Source: Isoetes taiwanensis
Lineage: Eukaryota; Streptophyta; Lycopodiopsida; Isoetales; Isoetaceae
Assembly (NCBI GenBank): GCA_021234155.1
Contig: JAJEKV010000002.1
Span: 19,928,778-19,992,777 of the forward strand
Direction of reading: 5' to 3'
Length of the DNA: 64,000 nt
The notes beneath the pieces are model-generated. The model made no database searches. It saw nothing but the letters and a program-made list of their open reading frames with translations, and was not told the DNA's origin. Positions 49,824-60,537 of this stretch are shown piece after piece; the first letter of the stretch is position 1; every line of letters starts with the position of its first letter. The position numbers and the translations under genes were made by a program.

Positions 49824-50382
49824 GATGAGCAAAATTTGCAGAATGCCATTTCCTTGTTGGATTCCTTTTCCCTAGCATCTGGTATTTTTGTGGGTTGGCA
49901 GAAGTGTACAACACTATGGGCATTGGACTTTCCAGTTCCACCATGTGTAGCTACCTATCCATGGAAGATCCTTCCCCATGGTAAAGCAACCAAACTTCTC
50001 GGTATCCCTGTAGGTATTCATATCTCATCAGGAGATGCGTGGGAGGCAGTGATTAAGGGCTTGGAAAAGCACCTTTTTTGGTGGTCCACAACGAAGCTTT
50101 CCATGGCAGGACGAATTGTTGTGGCTAAGTCAGTTTTAAGCAGCACCCATGTGTATATGGCTTCGTTCATGTTGGCTCCACAGTCAAAGATACAACTTCT
50201 CGTCAGGATTGTCAGGAACTTCATCTGGGGGGGGAACAGAGGAGGGTGCTGCTGTCAAAGTCAGTTGGTAAAAGTGCATGTTGCCAAAGCATTTTGGCGG
50301 CCTTGGAATGATCAATTTTCTTTTGCAGAGCAAGGTGCTGATTTCTAAGTTCATTTGGAGAATTTTGAATAACGTGGATGAG
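49824..50382 (+). pseudogene. LINE reverse transcriptase C-terminal fragment
   Basis: The plus-strand ORF 49,836-50,348 contains ATKLLGIPVGIHISSGDAWE, then KLSMAGRIVVAKSVLSSTHVY and RIVRNFIWGG, then, one frame over, PKHFGGLGMINFLLQ. These are the region after the RT active site in plant non-LTR elements ('YLGIPFG', 'LS..GR..L.K.VL.S', 'NFIWG', 'GGLG'). It differs from the 17.8-22.5 kb LINE at nearly every residue, so it is another family. The upstream active-site region is absent. It stops at 50,382, where the Penelope-like block begins. Confidence 0.85.
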
Positions 50383-50776
50383 TTCCCGGGTACCCGCCTT
50401 GTTTATCAGTCTTTGCAAATGCGCATGATCAGGCTTAGTTTTTGGAGTAAGATGTTTTGCTAGATTAGATCCTAGTGAACAGCTAGTATATATAATGAAG
50501 CTTCTGCTTATCTGTTCGAGGACAGATAACCCATGCCCCTGGTTGTTATGATCACTACTATTATTACTATGATTATAAGTATTCTGTTTTGACCACTCAG
50601 CTTTAATAATTCCTGTAATAATTCAGTTAATTTTTGGGAACAGGTCAATCTTGATTGACATATTTGGATATGGGCCAATTTCTTGACCCTCATCCTTGTA
50701 CGATGATCAGCTACTTGTTCCTTTTGCCTATAATAACTGCTCATGAGTCCATGCAAAAAATTTTCTGGTTTGATTA

Positions 50777-51424
50777 TTGAGACATTTATTGGATATACAT
50801 TCTCATAAATTAGTTTGGAGACCAATTATAGCCTGTTATGTATTCCAGACTTATGCCCACTCTCAAGAACCAGGATTTGAAGAGATGAGTAGTCCCTGGA
50901 TTCCTGAAATCAAGATGCTGGGTTTTGATGCTCTTAAGTGCCAAGTCCCGAACAGGGCAGTACAAACAATCATCTATTGTTTAAATGATGATTTCATGTT
51001 CAAAAAAATTATTGAACTGGAATTGATAATCACTGATTATAGATTATCAGCGGTTGCCTTTCTCGGGTTTAATGACTGGCTTGAGGTGCTTATACTCAAG
51101 ATGAAAAAACATCCCGTTAACTATGATAAAATCATTGAGGATGTTTATGAGAAAATGATGCACAAGATCTGTGTCAGATCTGATATGGATATTGCCTTTG
51201 AAAATGTCTTTCCTAAGACTGAGGCATGGATGAAGAAGTGCTATAAAGTTAAGAATGAGGAGGCGGAGGACATGAGGAAACCAAAGAAAACCACACAGAT
51301 TCAAATTTGCTCTACCAAAGCATGTATAATTCAGAGCAGCATATATAAATCTCAAATTAATCCAACAAAACCCCACCTGATAAGAGAAATTGATGCAGTA
51401 CTAGGCTCTGGCATCTCCAACTAA
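50777..51424 (+). CDS. Unknown protein of the Penelope-like block (215-aa ORF)
   Basis: The ORF is open in block A. A likely internal start is the Met of MSSPWIPEIKML at about 50,885. The block B copy is also open but is cut by the TTAA transposon at 53,546 and resumes at 55,136. It is a mixed helical protein with ICVRSDMDIAFENVFPKTEA and a basic stretch MRKPKKTTQ. I do not recognise it. Conservation of the frame in both copies suggests it was a real protein or a leading exon of the element. Confidence 0.55.
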   Translation: MRHLLDIHSHKLVWRPIIACYVFQTYAHSQEPGFEEMSSPWIPEIKMLGFDALKCQVPNRAVQTIIYCLNDDFMFKKIIELELIITDYRLSAVAFLGFNDWLEVLILKMKKHPVNYDKIIEDVYEKMMHKICVRSDMDIAFENVFPKTEAWMKKCYKVKNEEAEDMRKPKKTTQIQICSTKACIIQSSIYKSQINPTKPHLIREIDAVLGSGISN

Positions 51425-51540
51425 TCTCTCCGGTGCAATCCAGCCTCCTCTGGCTCCTCAGCAACTCAAGATTCTTTCTGGTGCTCCTCTCTTGCAAAAT
51501 TTCTCACGTACCACAAAAGCCCTCTTCTAAATTTTTTCTC

Positions 51541-52807
51541 GCTACACAGATTTAATGTGGAGCCTATTGACTTACACAGATTTCAGTTCATTCAGACCGC
51601 TACTAGAGAACAAGCTTATGGTATGATAAAAACATACCTTAATAGTGCTGATGGCAAGATTAGATACTACATCCTAGACGATGATAAAAAGGCAATAGAT
51701 GGTCTGGAATGGATAAGAGAAAACTTGTACATTGCCGGGGTTGACAAAGCAGCCAATAACCCCAGTTTCATGTGTCCTCTGCTCGCAAAAAATCTAGCAA
51801 TAGAAAGACTAAATAGCTCAGACTTTTGCTCATGAAGGTACACCAACGGCGAGATTCTTACCTTGGTTACTGAGAATATGCAAAATATGTGGGACTTTGA
51901 GGAGAACAGTATTAGAGATCTCCCTCTACCATATTTACTCTGCATCTTTATAGCACACAAAGGTAGTTTTCGTTGGATTACTAAGGCACATAACTCCATT
52001 TTCTCTGAAATAGCGGAGATCATATCACATAGCCTGCGCCATCATTAAATTATGGCCTGAGATATGTAAGGGCTTATGTGCTGGCATCAATATGTTCTGC
52101 AGAAAGGAATTCAGCCCTAACTGGAAGATAAGTTCTATCTACGATGTCGTATTAAATCTCCCCTGCAAAATTTATAACGTCTTTGTGGCTGATATCTGCA
52201 AGTGCTATGAGTCCATTCCTCTAGAAGGGGAAAATGGCCTATGCCAAATCATGGGGAAAATCATAAATCTAGCCATCCAATTTCAAAAGAAGGCCAATAA
52301 GAACTATAAATTCTGGGTCAAAAGAGTGAGCAACTTTAATGGAAGCTTTGAGACAAAATGGGATACAAAATGTAAACAACCAGATTGTTGGAAGGAGATG
52401 ACCTGACAAAACTTGGTGGATATGAATGTATGATTAATTAAAAATTGCTGGTTATGTAATGATGGAAAAACTTGGAGACAAGTCTGCGGCATACCCATGG
52501 GCTTCTCCTGCTCACCCAGCTAGTGTAATATGTATTTAGCATGGTATGAAAGCAATTTCATACTTAGACTAGCAGATGAATGCCGATATACAGACATTGC
52601 AAGATTCAGGCATTCTTTTAGATACATGGACGATCTTTTACTCATTAATTTTGGCAATCCAAATGAATTTTTTGATAAAGACAAAGATGTGTGGCTGTAT
52701 AATCTCAACTTTATTGAGATCAAGGAGGAAACTAAGGACTTTGTTGGATATGATGATTATAACAGAATGGGAACTTCTGCTTGTTTCCTAAATATGCAAA
52801 TCAGGAT
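51541..52807 (+). pseudogene. Penelope-like reverse transcriptase, core domain with stops and frameshifts
   Basis: In order: AGVDKAANNPSFMCPL (about 51,740), like the 'VDKA.NN..F.CK' block of this RT group; FRWITKAHNSIFSEIAEII (51,970), like the 'FR.I......P' block; palm A VADICKCYESIP (Asp at 52,191); CGIPMGFSCSPS then a stop TAG (52,521), probably replacing Trp, then CNMYLAWYE; RYMDDLLLINF (YMDD at 52,623-52,634), the catalytic pair; and SACFLNMQIRI (about 52,780). RT copies element RNA into DNA at the target. The sequence breaks at 52,807, before the thumb and any GIY-YIG endonuclease, so whether the family had one is unknown. Confidence 0.85.
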
Positions 52808-53545
52808 TCCCCGGGTTACCGCCTTGTTTATCAGTCTTTGCAAATGTGCATGATCAGGCTTAGTTTTTGGAGTAAGATGTTTTGCTAGATTAGATCCTAG
52901 TGAACAGCTAGTATATATAATGAAGCTTCTGCTTATCTGTTCGAGGACAGATAACCCATGCCCCTGGTTGTTATGATCACTACTATTATTATTATGATTA
53001 TAAGTATTCTGTTTTGACCACTCAGCTTTAATAATTCATGTAATAATTCAGTTAATTTTTGGGAACAGGTCAATCTTGATTGACATATTTGGATATGGGC
53101 CAATTTCTTGACCCTCATCCTTGTATGATGATCAGCTACTTGTTCCTTTTGCCTATAATAACTGCTCATGAGTCCATGTAAAAATTTTTCTGGTTTGATT
53201 ATTGAGACATTTATTGGATATACATTCTCATAAATTAGTTTGGAGGCCAATTATAGCCTGTTATGTATTCCAGACTTATGTCCACTCTCAAGAACCAGGA
53301 TTTGAAGAGATGAGTAGTCCCTGGATTCCTGAAATCAAGATGCTGGGTTTTGATGCTCTTAAGTGCCAAGTCCCGAACAGGGTAGTACAAACAATCATCT
53401 GTTGTTTAAATGATGATTTCATGTTCAAAAAAATTATTGAACTGGAACTGATAATCACTGATTATAGATTATCAGCGGTTGCCTTTCTCGGGTTTAATGA
53501 CTGGCTTGAGGTGCTTATACTCAAGATGAAAAAACATCCCGTTAA

Positions 53546-55131
53546 CACTAGAGTTGTCAGGCGATGGACCAAAAATGGTGCATTTGCACTGTTCACTTTA
53601 AAATTCATATAAAATCAATGGCTTAAAATTCAATAAAATCCTTCCTAGAAATTCATATATGGCAGTCATATTCCATATGAAAAATATCTAAAAATCTATC
53701 TACCTCCATTCTTGGAAGTTATGCTTAGCTGAATCCAAGGGGGTCATGCCAAGACTGCCTTCTATTTACATAAGGTAAAATTGTCTTAGTGAAATGATTT
53801 TTTTGATTTTTTTTCAGTATTTTCTTATTTTTCTATGCGAATTAGAGAGTACAAGACAAAAAACTGCACCTTATTCCAAGGTATAAGAAGGAAGATAGGG
53901 TTCATCGAACATGATAGGGTCAAAACTATTTTCTGTCTTCTGTGGATCAATAATTATTTTAACATGAAATTAGAGATCTATATTACCAAGGAAGGCTTGC
54001 ATCCATAATAAAAAATATAGCTCATCATGAAAGATGATCTACATGCATTATTATCATACTTAACCTACAATACTTCTGGTAGCAAACACATTAATAAGTT
54101 TATGATAGCAAGAGAATAGGTTTCTTTGTATTTTTTGCAATATATAACATCAAGAACCTCTATGCACATGTATTATTATATGTGAGTTGAAAAAGAGTGT
54201 TATCTTGATTAAATGATTCAAATTTTGAGAAGTCTAAGTATTGACCATTAATGGTCCATAGATATTTATATTTAGATCTTGCAACTACTATGTCACTTTC
54301 ACATCAAATTTGAGATCCATGTTGCCAATGAAGCCTTGCATTCATAAAAAATATAGCATTTCCTAAAAGATGAACTATATGAACAATTAGCATACTTAAA
54401 CTCCAATATCGTGTGGTAACAAACACAACCAAATGTAGAGAATGCATGATTAACTACTATATAGGTTGATAAAATTATAATCTACGTAGATATAAGTGTA
54501 GTGCATAGCCTGCATCTTTTATTACCCTCTTAAAGACGATGTACGAGTTTTATTAAATCATTTTAGATTTATTTTTGTCCTGAATTCTATACAAGAGATT
54601 CTTTAATCAATATTGAAATCATCATAACTTATGAATGCTTCAAAAAAACATCAAACTATAGCTCTTAGACCACAAGAATTAGGCCAAAACTTATAATAGT
54701 AAGAGAGAAATAATTCATACCCTCAAACAACTCTTTTGAGCAAAATTGGGTATGGCGACTTCATCTAATGTCGTATAATAGTGAAAAAACTTGGGAACAT
54801 ACAAATCAATATGTTTTATCATAAAAAATCATTTGCTTTTGATTTTAGCAAGGTTTGGACCCCTTTGTGCTAGAAAATATGAAGAATGCAGTTCTGGACT
54901 AGTGCAAAAACTGCTAAATTGTATGAGGTTTGGACAATTACCACAAGATATGGGTGAATTCATTGGTCATGAAATTCTTCTAGATCATAAAGAATCAAGT
55001 GAAGATTCAAAAGGTGGTGGTAGATTCAAAATGGAGAAGTTTCCCTCTAGATATATGGGTTTAAGTGGCAGAGGTACGATGGACCAATTCTGGCCCATGG
55101 ACTACAGATGGTCCAGTGGACAACTCTAGTG
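53546..55131. mobile_element. 1,586-bp transposon with 13-bp TIRs and TTAA target duplication
   Basis: It starts CACTAGAGTTGTC and ends with the exact reverse complement GACAACTCTAGTG, flanked by ttaa at 53,542-53,545 and 55,132-55,135. Block A has the empty site: 'cccgttaactatg' at about 51,114. Precise insertion into TTAA is characteristic of piggyBac-type elements. The interior is AT-rich with only a 112-aa unrecognised ORF (54,791-55,129), so it is non-autonomous. Subterminal copies of GATGGACCA occur near both ends (53,562; 55,078). Because of the TTAA palindrome, a TA target with 14-bp ends starting ACACTAG is formally possible, which would suit a Tc1/mariner type. Confidence 0.88.
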
Positions 55132-55548
55132 TTAACTATGATAAAATCATTGAGGATGTTTATGAGAAAATGATGCACAAGATCTGTGTCAGATCTGATA
55201 TGGATATTGCCTTTGAAAATGTCTTTCCTAAGACTGAGGCATGGATGAAGAAGTGCTATAAAGTTAAGAATGAGGAGGCGGAGGACATGAGGAAACCAAA
55301 GAAAACCACACAGATTCAAATTTGCTCTACCAAAGCATGTATAATTCAGAGCAGCATATATAAATCTCAAATTAATCCAACAAAACCCCACCTGATAAGA
55401 GAAATTGATGCAGTACTAGGCTCTGGCGTCTCCAACTAATCTCTCCGGTGCAATCCAGCCTCCTCTGGCTCCTCAGCAACTCAAGATTCTTTCTGGTGCT
55501 CCTCTTTTGCAAAATTTCTCACGTACCACAAAAGCCCTCTTCTAAATT

Positions 55549-56595
55549 TTTTTTTATACCTTTGCTTATGTGGATATATGCCATGCATGTATCTTCATGT
55601 ATTTATGTATAAATACTTGTACAATACTGGTCCCTAACTTCCCAGGACCATTACAAAATATTATGGCAGAGTGGAAACCTGGGCACCCTTGCTCCTATAT
55701 CAGTTACCTCATGGAAATTCCTCTCTGATGTTGATGATACCAAATTGGTAAACTTTCGTAGAATCATTGATAGAGCAGAGTACTGTTTGGAAAAGACTAG
55801 GCTTAATGATGTTCCTTTTGATATGCAAACGTTCGAAAAAGAATGCCCATGCCATTTGGCATCTATATCAATCAGAAAAATCATATGGCAGCAATGGGAA
55901 ACTTACAAAAAGAATATAACTTGAGGAAAATCTGGAGGTGTTTCTGCCCTTACTTTAAGTGCCCGGTGACACACAGAAAAACAACACATGCAATGAGAAT
56001 ATTACGTGGTTTGACCAAGGCATTTGGTATATTCTCAATAATTTTGGCACAGTTTATCCTAACATGAACTGTAAAAAAGCTTTTATGAAAGTTGTGAGCC
56101 TGCTTTCTAATGATTTGCAAAACTTTGCGATGGCGTATTTATCTTATATCAGATACAGGTATTGGCATACTGCGTGGCCATTGACATTGGTAAAGACCCC
56201 AAATGTAACATCCAATAAAAGTATGGGAATACATACCTGGCATGGTAACCGAGATGATGCTGAACCCAGAGGGTTTTGTTCTTAAAGATCCAGTTGATGC
56301 ACAGAAAACTCCCTCTAAAAATAGTAGGAGGAGGACTTCTAATACGACTTCTTCAAGCAATGTGAGCATTAGCTTTCATCCTCCCAGGATGACTCGTATG
56401 GGAGATATTTGTCAAGGGAAAGCCAACTCTGCTTCAAATACGTCTACTAATACTTCCAATACGCCGGCTAGTTTCTCTATTGGTGGAAACACGGAGCCTT
56501 CACTAATGGAGGAGCTGTTTGTCACTAAAGCACGTCCTAATGTGGATAAAGGCATGCATACAGACGCCAACTCTTTTGATATTTCAGCTGTATAA
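55549..56595 (+). pseudogene. Upstream coding region of Penelope-like copy B, unknown domain
   Basis: Reading pieces in several frames, for example WKFLSDVDDTKLVNFRRIID (about 55,710), YILNNFGTVYPNMNCKKAF (about 56,025), and a Ser/Thr/Asn-rich tail (56,242-56,595) with SNTSTNTSNTPASFSIGG ending at a stop. I do not recognise it. The low-complexity tail followed by a stop resembles the end of a separate first ORF preceding the RT ORF. Confidence 0.45.
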
Positions 56596-56879
56596 AGGTT
56601 AGTTAACCACTTCCTTTTTTGCAATATAGGCCTCTCTATTTCTGGCTTACTGTATCCGTTCTTCTGGCTTTAAAATTGTATTACTTACCACTAATCTTAA
56701 ACTTATTTTTTGTAATCCAGTATTATTATTATTTCTCTGGACGATCTTGTCCTTATCTTCTAACAAGACTGGCTTTTAGCCCTAAAATATCTTGACTGAC
56801 CCGTTCACTTTTATCCCATTTAAGTTTATAGTTTTTCTTTTAGCTGAAAAAATACATTAATGACAGGGTTCAGATCACG

Positions 56880-57482
56880 ATGAAGTCATCAGAAGAACCC
56901 TTATCTGTGACCATAATAACAGATTATCTTTAGTGACAAGCAAGAAGAAAAAGAAGTTAGTTCTGCACCTTACATATGTCTCCAAACTCATGGATGCAAT
57001 CAGATTTAAGGAAATCCTGGAGCAGGTAGTGCCTCTTTTCTGTAGAGATAAGGGTACTAAAGTATTAAACAATACTGTACTGGGATGGAGATACCTTCCG
57101 AAGCTTGTGCATTTGGTATATAAACCCTTCAATGTTTTCGTAAACAAAAGGACGCCTAAATGCCCCTGTAAGAGGCATAACTTCAAAAAATTTATTGATC
57201 CAAAGTATGAACATATACTTACTATGGATATTGGTATAGTGGCGAATAGCAATCTCAGAAACCTTTTTAAGAAAGGTCTTAATCATGTCCCTCATAGAAA
57301 ACCTTACATGAATGAGTGTATGAAAACGATTATGGATGGATTAAGCAATTTTTTCTCGCTACACAGATTTAATGTGGAGCCTATTGACTTACACAGATTT
57401 CAGTTCATTCAGACCGCTACTAGAGAACAAGCTTATGGTATGATAAAAACGTACCTTAATAGTGCTGATGGCAAGATTAGAC
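56880..57482 (+). pseudogene. N-terminal domain of the Penelope-like RT ORF (truncated)
   Basis: The ORF opens before 56,933 and shows KLVLHLTYVSKLMDAI, then CPCKRHNFKKFID (C at 57,161 and 57,167; H at 57,176) and HILTMDIGIVANSNLRNLF. I associate this layout ('C.C....F......H..TGD..I..N..LR.L..KG') with the segment preceding the RT in Penelope-like proteins. The ORF then enters SLHRFNVEPIDLHRFQFIQ, shared with 51,541 onwards. It is cut at 57,482, where similarity to the RT copy stops in mid-codon context ('gcaagattaga'). Confidence 0.75.
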
Positions 57483-57588
57483 ATGCAGCAGTTATCTGAA
57501 ATTTGTTTAATTTGATGTTTCGAGTAATAAGACACTTTTTGCAGTATTAGATGCTCTTTCTTAATGTGCGTTCTATTGTGCATTGCAG

Positions 57589-57839
57589 GTCAAAGCTTTC
57601 AGTCGGTGATTTGACGGGTTGAAGACGACAATGATTGTTGGTGGCACACACATTGGCGGATAGGTTGAACGTTGAGCTTTCTAATTTGTGTGTGCTAGAA
57701 ATGTGTGTCATTATTTTTAAACTTCTTAATGCTTGTGCTTCAGACAGTGGAGCTGTGGTCTGGAGTTTACATTGTTATTGCCACTCCTGGTAGATTTATT
57801 GACCATCTCCAGCAAGGAAACAGTTCATTGTCTGGGGTT
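57589..57839 (+). pseudogene. DEAD-box RNA helicase fragment, two exons with two stop codons
   Basis: Exon 57,589-57,663 reads VKAFSR-stop-FDGLKTTMIVGGT and ends in TAG at the splice junction. After an 80-bp intron, exon 57,744-57,839 reads ELWSGVYIVIATPGRFIDHL then QQGNSSLSG. IVGGT and TPGR-FIDHLQQGN are the family's motifs between the Walker A and DEAD boxes; the protein unwinds RNA using ATP. GT-AG intron borders are kept and the phase is zero on both sides. The Q/GKT motif before and the DEAD box after are absent, so this is a decayed internal fragment. Confidence 0.88.
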
Positions 57840-57936
57840 CGTCTTGTTGCCACTCCAATATATAACAAGAGGAGTTTTTATATTTATGCATCATCTTGAT
57901 TTTTAAATCTTATATATGAAGAAATGGACAAAGCGC

Positions 57937-58280
57937 TTCACGATAGCGGTTACACTTGCCAACTCAAATCCTTTTATCCCTACCGATTTTCAACTTAAAG
58001 CACACGATAATCAAATGAAGGTTTGGTCAAACTTATCCTATTTTGCTTTTTTACATTTATATTTGTTCAATGTGGTATTATTTTATGCAGCTGAATAGAC
58101 CACATCTGCTTACAAAGTCAAAGATGTTACGGCTTTGGTTTAAACCTGATTTTGCCTTCTGCATGCCCAAAGCTGTGGTTTATATTGGTATGAATTGTCC
58201 TGAGTCTAATTATTCTCCAGAGGCAACAGTGCTATCCAACATGTTTGTGAAGCTTTTCCTTCATTACCTTAATGAATATG
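57937..58280 (+). pseudogene. Insulin-degrading-enzyme-like M16 metallopeptidase fragment, two exons
   Basis: Exon to 58,020 reads NSNPFIPTDFQLK. Intron 58,021-58,090 has gtttgg...tgcag borders. Exon 58,091-58,280 reads LRLWFKPDFAFCMPKAVVYI then NCPESNYSPEATVLSNMFVK then LFLHYLNEY, ending at 'tatg|gtattg'. These match the C-terminal half of plant zinc metallopeptidases of the insulysin type ('NPFIPTDL', 'LWYKPD..F..PKAY', 'SPEA.VL..F..LL.DYLNEY'). That half lacks the zinc-binding HXXEH and shapes the degradation chamber. No stops lie in this piece, but both neighbouring exon sets are missing. Confidence 0.88.
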
Positions 58281-60537
58281 GTATTGTGGCTATCCCCTGT
58301 TTTCATAAGTGTATAAATGTCAAACTATATTGTTGTAGGTTTCATGGGCTTGTTTTTTTTACGGTATTACTTGGAATACCAAGCTTTCCCTTTGTTGTCA
58401 GCCAAGAATCAGCTCAATGTTGAGGCACTATTAAAGTACAAATTGAGCGTCATTACTTATGGTTCAGGTTGGACTAGCATGCGTAATATCAATATTGCTT
58501 CCCCATGGTCAAGGTGCCTTAGATTCTTCAGATTTATTTAATCCTATTATGGAAAGTTCAACGATGACTATCCTATTGATGTTTGCCATGATTTAGCTTC
58601 TAAATTCAAGCCTATTTCATATTACATTTTTAATTGGAATTCATCTGACCTTTGAGCTGTGTTATTAAAATCGTTGTTAATTGGAAAAATTTAAAATTTG
58701 TGTGTTATAAATAGGTGGCATTGAAAATTGAGTTTTGAATGCAAGTGGCCAATTGTTTGGAACATTTCCATTTACTATATTTGGAATTTTACAATTGCAT
58801 CGGATCTTCTTTGATCTACAAATGGTCTATGTTTCTAGCATCTTTAGAGTCCGAGCGAAACTTTGTTGTGATTAATATTACTAGTCTATGTTTAATGAAA
58901 GTCTTTGCTATTATTATTTCTGAGTTCTGACTCCAAATCGTGGTTCCAAATGCATATGTGTTGTTTTTGGCTTAAAAATTTCAGCGGGAATTGTCTTTCA
59001 GTCCGGTGGTATCTAAATACCATTTGGCATGGTCTTTTATGATCCTATGCTTTTTCGGTTGATGATAGAATAATACTTTGACTTCTAGGAATACTTGGCA
59101 TAATGTACGTGTGTTGCGTTGATGCGACATTCTTAATTGTCTTTCCAACTAAAACATCTCCTTTGTTTGGGGCATTGCTCTAGTTCTAACCATGACAATG
59201 TTAAGCACCAAAAAATTGGGGTTTCTATATTGTGGTTTTGGAACAATGGTAGATATTGCCGACTTTATCAATTGAGCGTGGAAGGTGCCATGCCAATATG
59301 ATACCCAAGGCACAACTCTGCCTGTCATAGCCAACTGTATTATCTTACCAAAACTCCAAAGCATAATCCACTCTGTAATCATTGACCTTATTTGGTGCAA
59401 TCGCTGGCCTTTTATTTGGAGCTCGTAAATCTGCAGACAGGTGGAAATGAAGCAAAGGGGCAGACTATGGCTGAAGCAAACTTGTCACTTCTTAGCATCC
59501 TTAACTGGAGCATGAGCTGCATCTCCAACAAGGCAGCACATAGAGTACCAAAAATAAATGCAAACTCAACTTCTGTTGGAGTCGTCGGAACATTAAGTTG
59601 CGAAGAGCTGCCATTGCAACTTGCTTGCAGAGCAAAAAATGGGAAGATCCACATGAGAGTGCCCTAAATCCGCATTGAATCTACATGATGTCAGTGTTTG
59701 GACTATGAGAAAACAACCTTTCAAGGCATTTATCGTACCATCGAGGGGTCGATTGGAGGGCTGCTCAAACAAATAGGGTGCCAAAGGGAAAAGAAGATTG
59801 CATTATATATGAGTGATTACATTAGCAAATGCTTTTCTATACAATTTTGGTTGGGAAAGAAAAGTTTAATGAAAAATGAGTTATTTTTATGCGTTTTCAT
59901 TAAGGTATGAATTATACAAGTAGAAAAACCTTAAATTAAAGAAAGCCTTTTTAATTTTAGCATTGGTAATATTCAGTTTGGCCACAGTCATGATTCCAAG
60001 TTATCGAATTTGGTGTTGCCAACTAAAAGTGAAGCTCTGGAATGCCATTTGCTATGTTGAGATTTCAGCTAGGTGCAGACTAGTTGGCTACAGAACGCTT
60101 GTTACCACATCAATAATGGACGCCGATGGGAGTGAAGCAGTCTATTTTGCTGTAGGATTGTATCTCGGATGCTAAAACTGGCAGTACAATAGTACAATGA
60201 TCAGAAAAAAACAGATCTGTTATTTCCTAAATTAGTTGAGAATGAATACTGGGAGACATGGCCTTCAATTGCTTTTACATCTTATTATAGTGTGAAGCAG
60301 CTCTGGTTCAAAACTATTATCAAAAGAGATGGGAATGCTCTAAACCAGATAGCTTCTTGTACTCACTGTGTGTAATATAGAAAATGCAACACCACCGATT
60401 TAAGCTTGTTCTATTTAAATATTCCAAGTAGTGGCATCTTTGAGCCTTAACACAAATATCTTTGTGTGAACGTTGGGAGTATTCTTTTAAGAAATGCTTC
60501 TTCTATAAATAAAAGATATATGACTACTATGTTCTTA
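58281..60537. other. No supportable gene
   Basis: The next expected M16 exons were not recognised. ORFs 58,317-58,541, 59,392-59,667 and 59,963-60,175 carry no known motif. The string cttgcttgcagagcaaa at about 59,617 echoes the short repeat seen at 40,340-40,390. Confidence 0.4.

Larger units (their letters stand above)
50383..57482 (+). mobile_element. Penelope-like retroelement in tandem, incomplete copies
   Basis: Order: block A (50,383-51,540), reverse transcriptase (51,541-52,807), block B (52,808-55,548, split by another transposon), then an N-terminal coding part (55,549-57,482). Blocks A and B are about 1.15 kb and nearly identical. The N-terminal part ends with about 127 bp that also start the RT part (51,538-51,664 against 57,354-57,482), so the two coding pieces overlap as parts of one ORF. 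Read as B followed by A they rebuild the usual order. Partial tandem copies are typical of Penelope-like elements, but both copies here end abruptly on their 3' side. Confidence 0.75.

Noticed and set aside
53546-55131. CACTA (CMC) superfamily assignment from the terminal CACTA
   Set aside because: CACTA elements make 3-bp duplications; here the flanking repeat is the 4-base TTAA, confirmed by the empty site. The first five bases alone are not enough.
50383-55548. Blocks A and B as LTRs of an LTR retrotransposon
   Set aside because: They lack TG...CA ends, a primer-binding site and a purine tract, and the enclosed RT has Penelope-like rather than Copia or Gypsy motifs.
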